A DNA stretch of 64,000 nucleotides from Ralstonia mannitolilytica (GTDB lineage Bacteria > Pseudomonadota > Gammaproteobacteria > Burkholderiales > Burkholderiaceae). The notes under the pieces were generated by a model. It was not told where the DNA came from and did no database searches. It saw only the letters and a list, made by a program, of their open reading frames with translations. The stretch spans positions 310,001 to 374,000 of the forward strand of contig NZ_CAJPVG010000002.1 in the NCBI RefSeq assembly GCF_905397375.1, in the 5' to 3' direction. A program made the position numbers and the translations under genes. Below, one piece after another: positions 61,414 through 64,000 of this stretch (positions are counted from its first letter, which is position 1; the number at the start of each line of letters is the position of its first letter).

Positions 61414-62583
61414 ATGATCATCCGCTCGCTGCTCGACACCGATCTGTACAAATTCACGATGATGCAGGTGGTGCTGCACCACTTTCCCGGTGCGCACGTT
61501 GAATACCGTTTCAAGTGTCGCAATACCGGCGTGGACCTGGTGCCCTTCATCGAAGAGATTCGTGCGGAAATCCGCCATCTCTGCACGCTGCGCTTTACCG
61601 AGGCGGAGCTCGACTACCTGCGCGGCTTGCGCTTCATCAAGAGCGATTTCGTCGATTTTCTCGGCCTCTTCCACCTCAACGAAAAATACATCGACGTGCG
61701 CCCTGCGCCCGGCAACGACCGGCAGATCGAGATCGTCATCGCCGGGCCGTGGCTGCACACGATCATGTTCGAGGTGCCGGTGCTGGCGATCGTCAACGAG
61801 GTCTATTTCAGCCGCACGCAGACGCATCCGCAGTGGGAGGAGGGCAAGCGCCGCCTGACCGACAAGCTCGCCACGCTCCAGCGTCCCGGCCTGGAAGACT
61901 GCCGCATTGCCGATTACGGCACGCGCCGCCGCTTCTCGCATACCTGGCACGAGCACGTGCTGCTCGAGACGCGCGCGCAGCTCGGCGGCCAGTATGCGGG
62001 CACCAGCAACGTCTATTTCGCCATGAAGCACGGCATGACGCCGCTGGGCACGATGGCGCACGAATACCTGCAGGCCTGCCAGGCGCTCGGCCCGCGGCTG
62101 CGCGATTCCCAGACGTTCGCTCTGGAAACGTGGGCCAAGGAATACCGCGGCGATCTCGGTATCGCCCTGTCGGACACCTACGGCTTTGACGCCTTCCTGC
62201 GCGATTTCGACATGTTCTTCTGCAAGCTCTTCGGCGGCGTGCGGCATGACTCGGGCGACCCGTTCGAATGGGGCGAACGCATGCTCCAGCACTACGAAGG
62301 CATGCGCACCGACCCGAAATCCAAGGCGCTGATCTTTTCCGACAGCCTTGACATGCCGAAGGTCATCGGCCTGTACGAGCGCTTCCGGGGCCGCTGCAAG
62401 CTCGCGTTCGGCGTGGGGACGAACCTCACCAACGACCTCGGGTACACGCCGCTGCAGATCGTCATCAAGATGGTCCGCTGCAATGGCCAGCCCGTGGCCA
62501 AGCTGTCGGACGCACCCGAGAAGACGATGTGCGACGACCCGGCCTATCTGACCTATCTGAAACAGGTCTTCGGCGTGCAATAA
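61414..62583 (+). CDS. pncB: Nicotinate phosphoribosyltransferase
   Basis: 389 residues (E. coli 400). Converts nicotinate and PRPP to nicotinate mononucleotide in NAD salvage, with ATP. Start MIIRSLLDTDLYKFTMMQVV, phospho-His region RRRFSHTWHEHV, and HDSGDPFEWGE. Divergent from prfB. Next gene is 89 bases downstream. Confidence 0.96.
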   Translation: MIIRSLLDTDLYKFTMMQVVLHHFPGAHVEYRFKCRNTGVDLVPFIEEIRAEIRHLCTLRFTEAELDYLRGLRFIKSDFVDFLGLFHLNEKYIDVRPAPGNDRQIEIVIAGPWLHTIMFEVPVLAIVNEVYFSRTQTHPQWEEGKRRLTDKLATLQRPGLEDCRIADYGTRRRFSHTWHEHVLLETRAQLGGQYAGTSNVYFAMKHGMTPLGTMAHEYLQACQALGPRLRDSQTFALETWAKEYRGDLGIALSDTYGFDAFLRDFDMFFCKLFGGVRHDSGDPFEWGERMLQHYEGMRTDPKSKALIFSDSLDMPKVIGLYERFRGRCKLAFGVGTNLTNDLGYTPLQIVIKMVRCNGQPVAKLSDAPEKTMCDDPAYLTYLKQVFGVQ

Positions 62584-62672
62584 GGCTCACGCGGGCGCCG
62601 AATAAGTTTCAATGGAGCGGCCGGGTGGGCGCGCGCACGGCTCGTATAATCGACCGATCTTTCGGAGCCGCC

Positions 62673-63392
62673 ATGGATACACGACCGGACACCCCAGCCG
62701 ACCCGCTCGACACGAGTCGCGCCCGCGACGCCATCTTCGCGCGCATCCGCAATGCACAGCATCGTCCCGAGCAGCCGACGCAGGGCGAGCGCGACGCCGT
62801 GGCGGATTATCTGGCGCGCCATCCGGCCGGTCCGCGCCCGCCGATGCCCGACAACCTTGCCGGCCACTTTGCCGGGCAGGCGACGAAGATGGCCTCCACG
62901 CTGGACACAGTTGCCACGCTGGCCGATGTGCCGGCTGCGGCGGCGCGCTATCTGTCCGGTCTGGGGCTGGCGCCGCGCGCCGTGGCCTGGACGACGCTGC
63001 AGTCGCTCGACTGGGCCGCGGCAGGCATTGCGGTCGAGTTCCGTCCGCCCATCCGCGAGCCGCAAGCCGATCAGGCGCACGGCGACCTTGTCGGCATCAC
63101 GGGCTGCTTCTGCGCGATTGCCGAGACGGGCTCGCTGATGCTGCTATCGGGGCCGGAGAACGTCGCCTCCACGGCGCTGCTGCCCGAGACGCATATCGCC
63201 GTGGTTCCGCAGTCGCGCATCGTCGCCACGCTGGAAGACGCCTATGCGCTGATGCGCGCAGAGCGGGGCGAGCTGCCGCGCGCCACCAACGTCATCAGCG
63301 GGCCGTCGCGCACGGGTGATATCGAGCAGACGATCGTGCTGGGCGCACATGGCCCGTATCGCGTGCATGTGATCGTTGTGTCGGGCGCCTGA
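62673..63392 (+). CDS. LutC/YkgG-like LUD-domain protein
   Basis: 239 residues. LUD fold with TGCFCAIAETGSLML and VPQSRIVATLEDAYALMR typical of LutC. LutC is the third subunit of the Fe-S lactate oxidation complex LutABC, but lutA/lutB are not adjacent. ATG 62673 with GGAG, and a TATAAT at 62645-62650 gives a -10 without an obvious -35. May act with lldP on lactate, or separately. Confidence 0.83.
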   Translation: MDTRPDTPADPLDTSRARDAIFARIRNAQHRPEQPTQGERDAVADYLARHPAGPRPPMPDNLAGHFAGQATKMASTLDTVATLADVPAAAARYLSGLGLAPRAVAWTTLQSLDWAAAGIAVEFRPPIREPQADQAHGDLVGITGCFCAIAETGSLMLLSGPENVASTALLPETHIAVVPQSRIVATLEDAYALMRAERGELPRATNVISGPSRTGDIEQTIVLGAHGPYRVHVIVVSGA

Positions 63393-63551
63393 CATTCGCG
63401 TCGGCCTGCTGGGCCTTGTTCGCGGGGGCCTGCCGTTTCCTCAAACCTGGATGGACGTTTGCGGGGCGGCAGGCCCCAGGCGTTTACACTGGCGTCTTTG
63501 CTTGTTCGGCGCGTGGCCTCGCAGCGCGCCAGTGCTTAGGAGAACGCCTAC

Positions 63552-64000
63552 GTGAAACGCCTCTGGCCCCTTGTCTTCCTGTTTGTATGTGGCCTGGCGC
63601 GTGCAGCCGATGTCAACGGTGCGCAGCTGTCCTTGGCATGGGGCATGCCGTTCGCCGGCATTCTGCTGTCGATCGCCATCGCCCCGCTGCTGGCGCCCAG
63701 GCTGTGGCACGACCACTACGGCAAGATCGCAGCCGCCTGGGCCGTGCTGTTTCTTGTGCCGTTCGGGATGGCGTTTGGCGGGGAAGCCGCTGTCGCATCT
63801 GTCGTGCATGCCGCGCTGGCCGAGTACATCCCGTTCATCGCGTTGATTGCCGCGCTGTACGTGGTGGCAGGAGGCATCTGCATTCGGGGCAACCTGCACG
63901 GTACGCCCAAGCTCAACACGGGGCTGCTCGCGCTCGGCACGGGGCTTGCCAGCATCATGGGAACGACGGGCGCAGCCATGCTGCTGATCCGTCCGCTGCT
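63552..64000 (+). CDS. Sodium:proton antiporter, NhaD-type (3' end outside window)
   Basis: First about 149 residues, continuing past the window end. GTG start at 63552 with AGGAG nine bases upstream. Signal-like first helix (LWPLVFLFVCGLARA), then helices, with IMGTTGAAMLLIRPL resembling the ArsB/NhaD ion-transporter superfamily. Inner membrane Na+/H+ exchange is expected. The 159 bases before it, after the LutC-like gene, hold no gene. Confidence 0.82.
   Translation, partial: MKRLWPLVFLFVCGLARAADVNGAQLSLAWGMPFAGILLSIAIAPLLAPRLWHDHYGKIAAAWAVLFLVPFGMAFGGEAAVASVVHAALAEYIPFIALIAALYVVAGGICIRGNLHGTPKLNTGLLALGTGLASIMGTTGAAMLLIRPL

Overview
The window reads as a chromosomal segment of a high-GC betaproteobacterium of the Burkholderiaceae, most like Ralstonia. 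The pointers are a polyhydroxyalkanoate depolymerase with a Cys nucleophile at position 183 (as in Cupriavidus PhaZa1), a stand-alone soluble RsxB next to Nth, a SpecificRecomb-family membrane protein after uvrB, and a complete iscRSUA-hscBA-fdx-iscX operon. Species assignment is inference. Coding density is high. I see no tRNA, rRNA, insertion sequence, prophage or CRISPR array.

Layout. 1-11.4 kb: amino acid permease (cut by the window edge), MHS-type MFS transporter, lactate permease lldP, a patatin-type autotransported phospholipase, and an RND efflux adaptor plus pump. 11.4-19.3 kb: a hydrolase with a GxCxG nucleophile elbow translationally coupled to a MASE1-PAS membrane sensor that has no output domain. 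Then a leftward run of alaX-type editing protein, EamA transporter, RidA, PLP aminotransferase and GST faces a divergent MocR regulator across TGTACA repeats. 19.4-22 kb: htpG behind a strong sigma-32-type promoter, then a hypoxanthine-DNA glycosylase. 22-28.3 kb: small lipoprotein, thioesterase, a cysteine desulfurase fused to a rhodanese-like domain divergent from a DecR/CyuR-like Lrp regulator, then small household genes. 28.4-34.7 kb: MoxR ATPase and VWA protein split by GNAT and SMR genes, two c-type cytochromes, DUF1841, EamA, RutE-like nitroreductase.

34.7-44.5 kb: rsxB-nth, TetR regulator, phaZ, tyrB, uvrB and the SpecificRecomb membrane protein. 44.6-50.4 kb: rbsBACRK ribose operon with a 14-bp LacI-type operator. 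50.6-56.8 kb: the isc operon, with two tandem type-1 IscR boxes over its promoter, a DUF3565 gene inside it, and a terminator-like hairpin before hscB. 56.8-64 kb: glycine-zipper protein, prfB (with the programmed +1 frameshift)-SDR-lysS, pncB, LutC-like protein, and the start of an NhaD-type Na+/H+ antiporter.

Common threads are sulfur and Fe-S supply (isc operon, the desulfurase-rhodanese fusion with its cysteine-type regulator, Fe-S proteins RsxB and Nth), DNA repair (uvrB, nth, deoxyinosine glycosylase), and lactate, ribose and PHA carbon use. The strongest candidates for something little described are the desulfurase-rhodanese fusion with its regulator, the MASE1-PAS/Cys-hydrolase pair, and the hairpin inside the isc operon.
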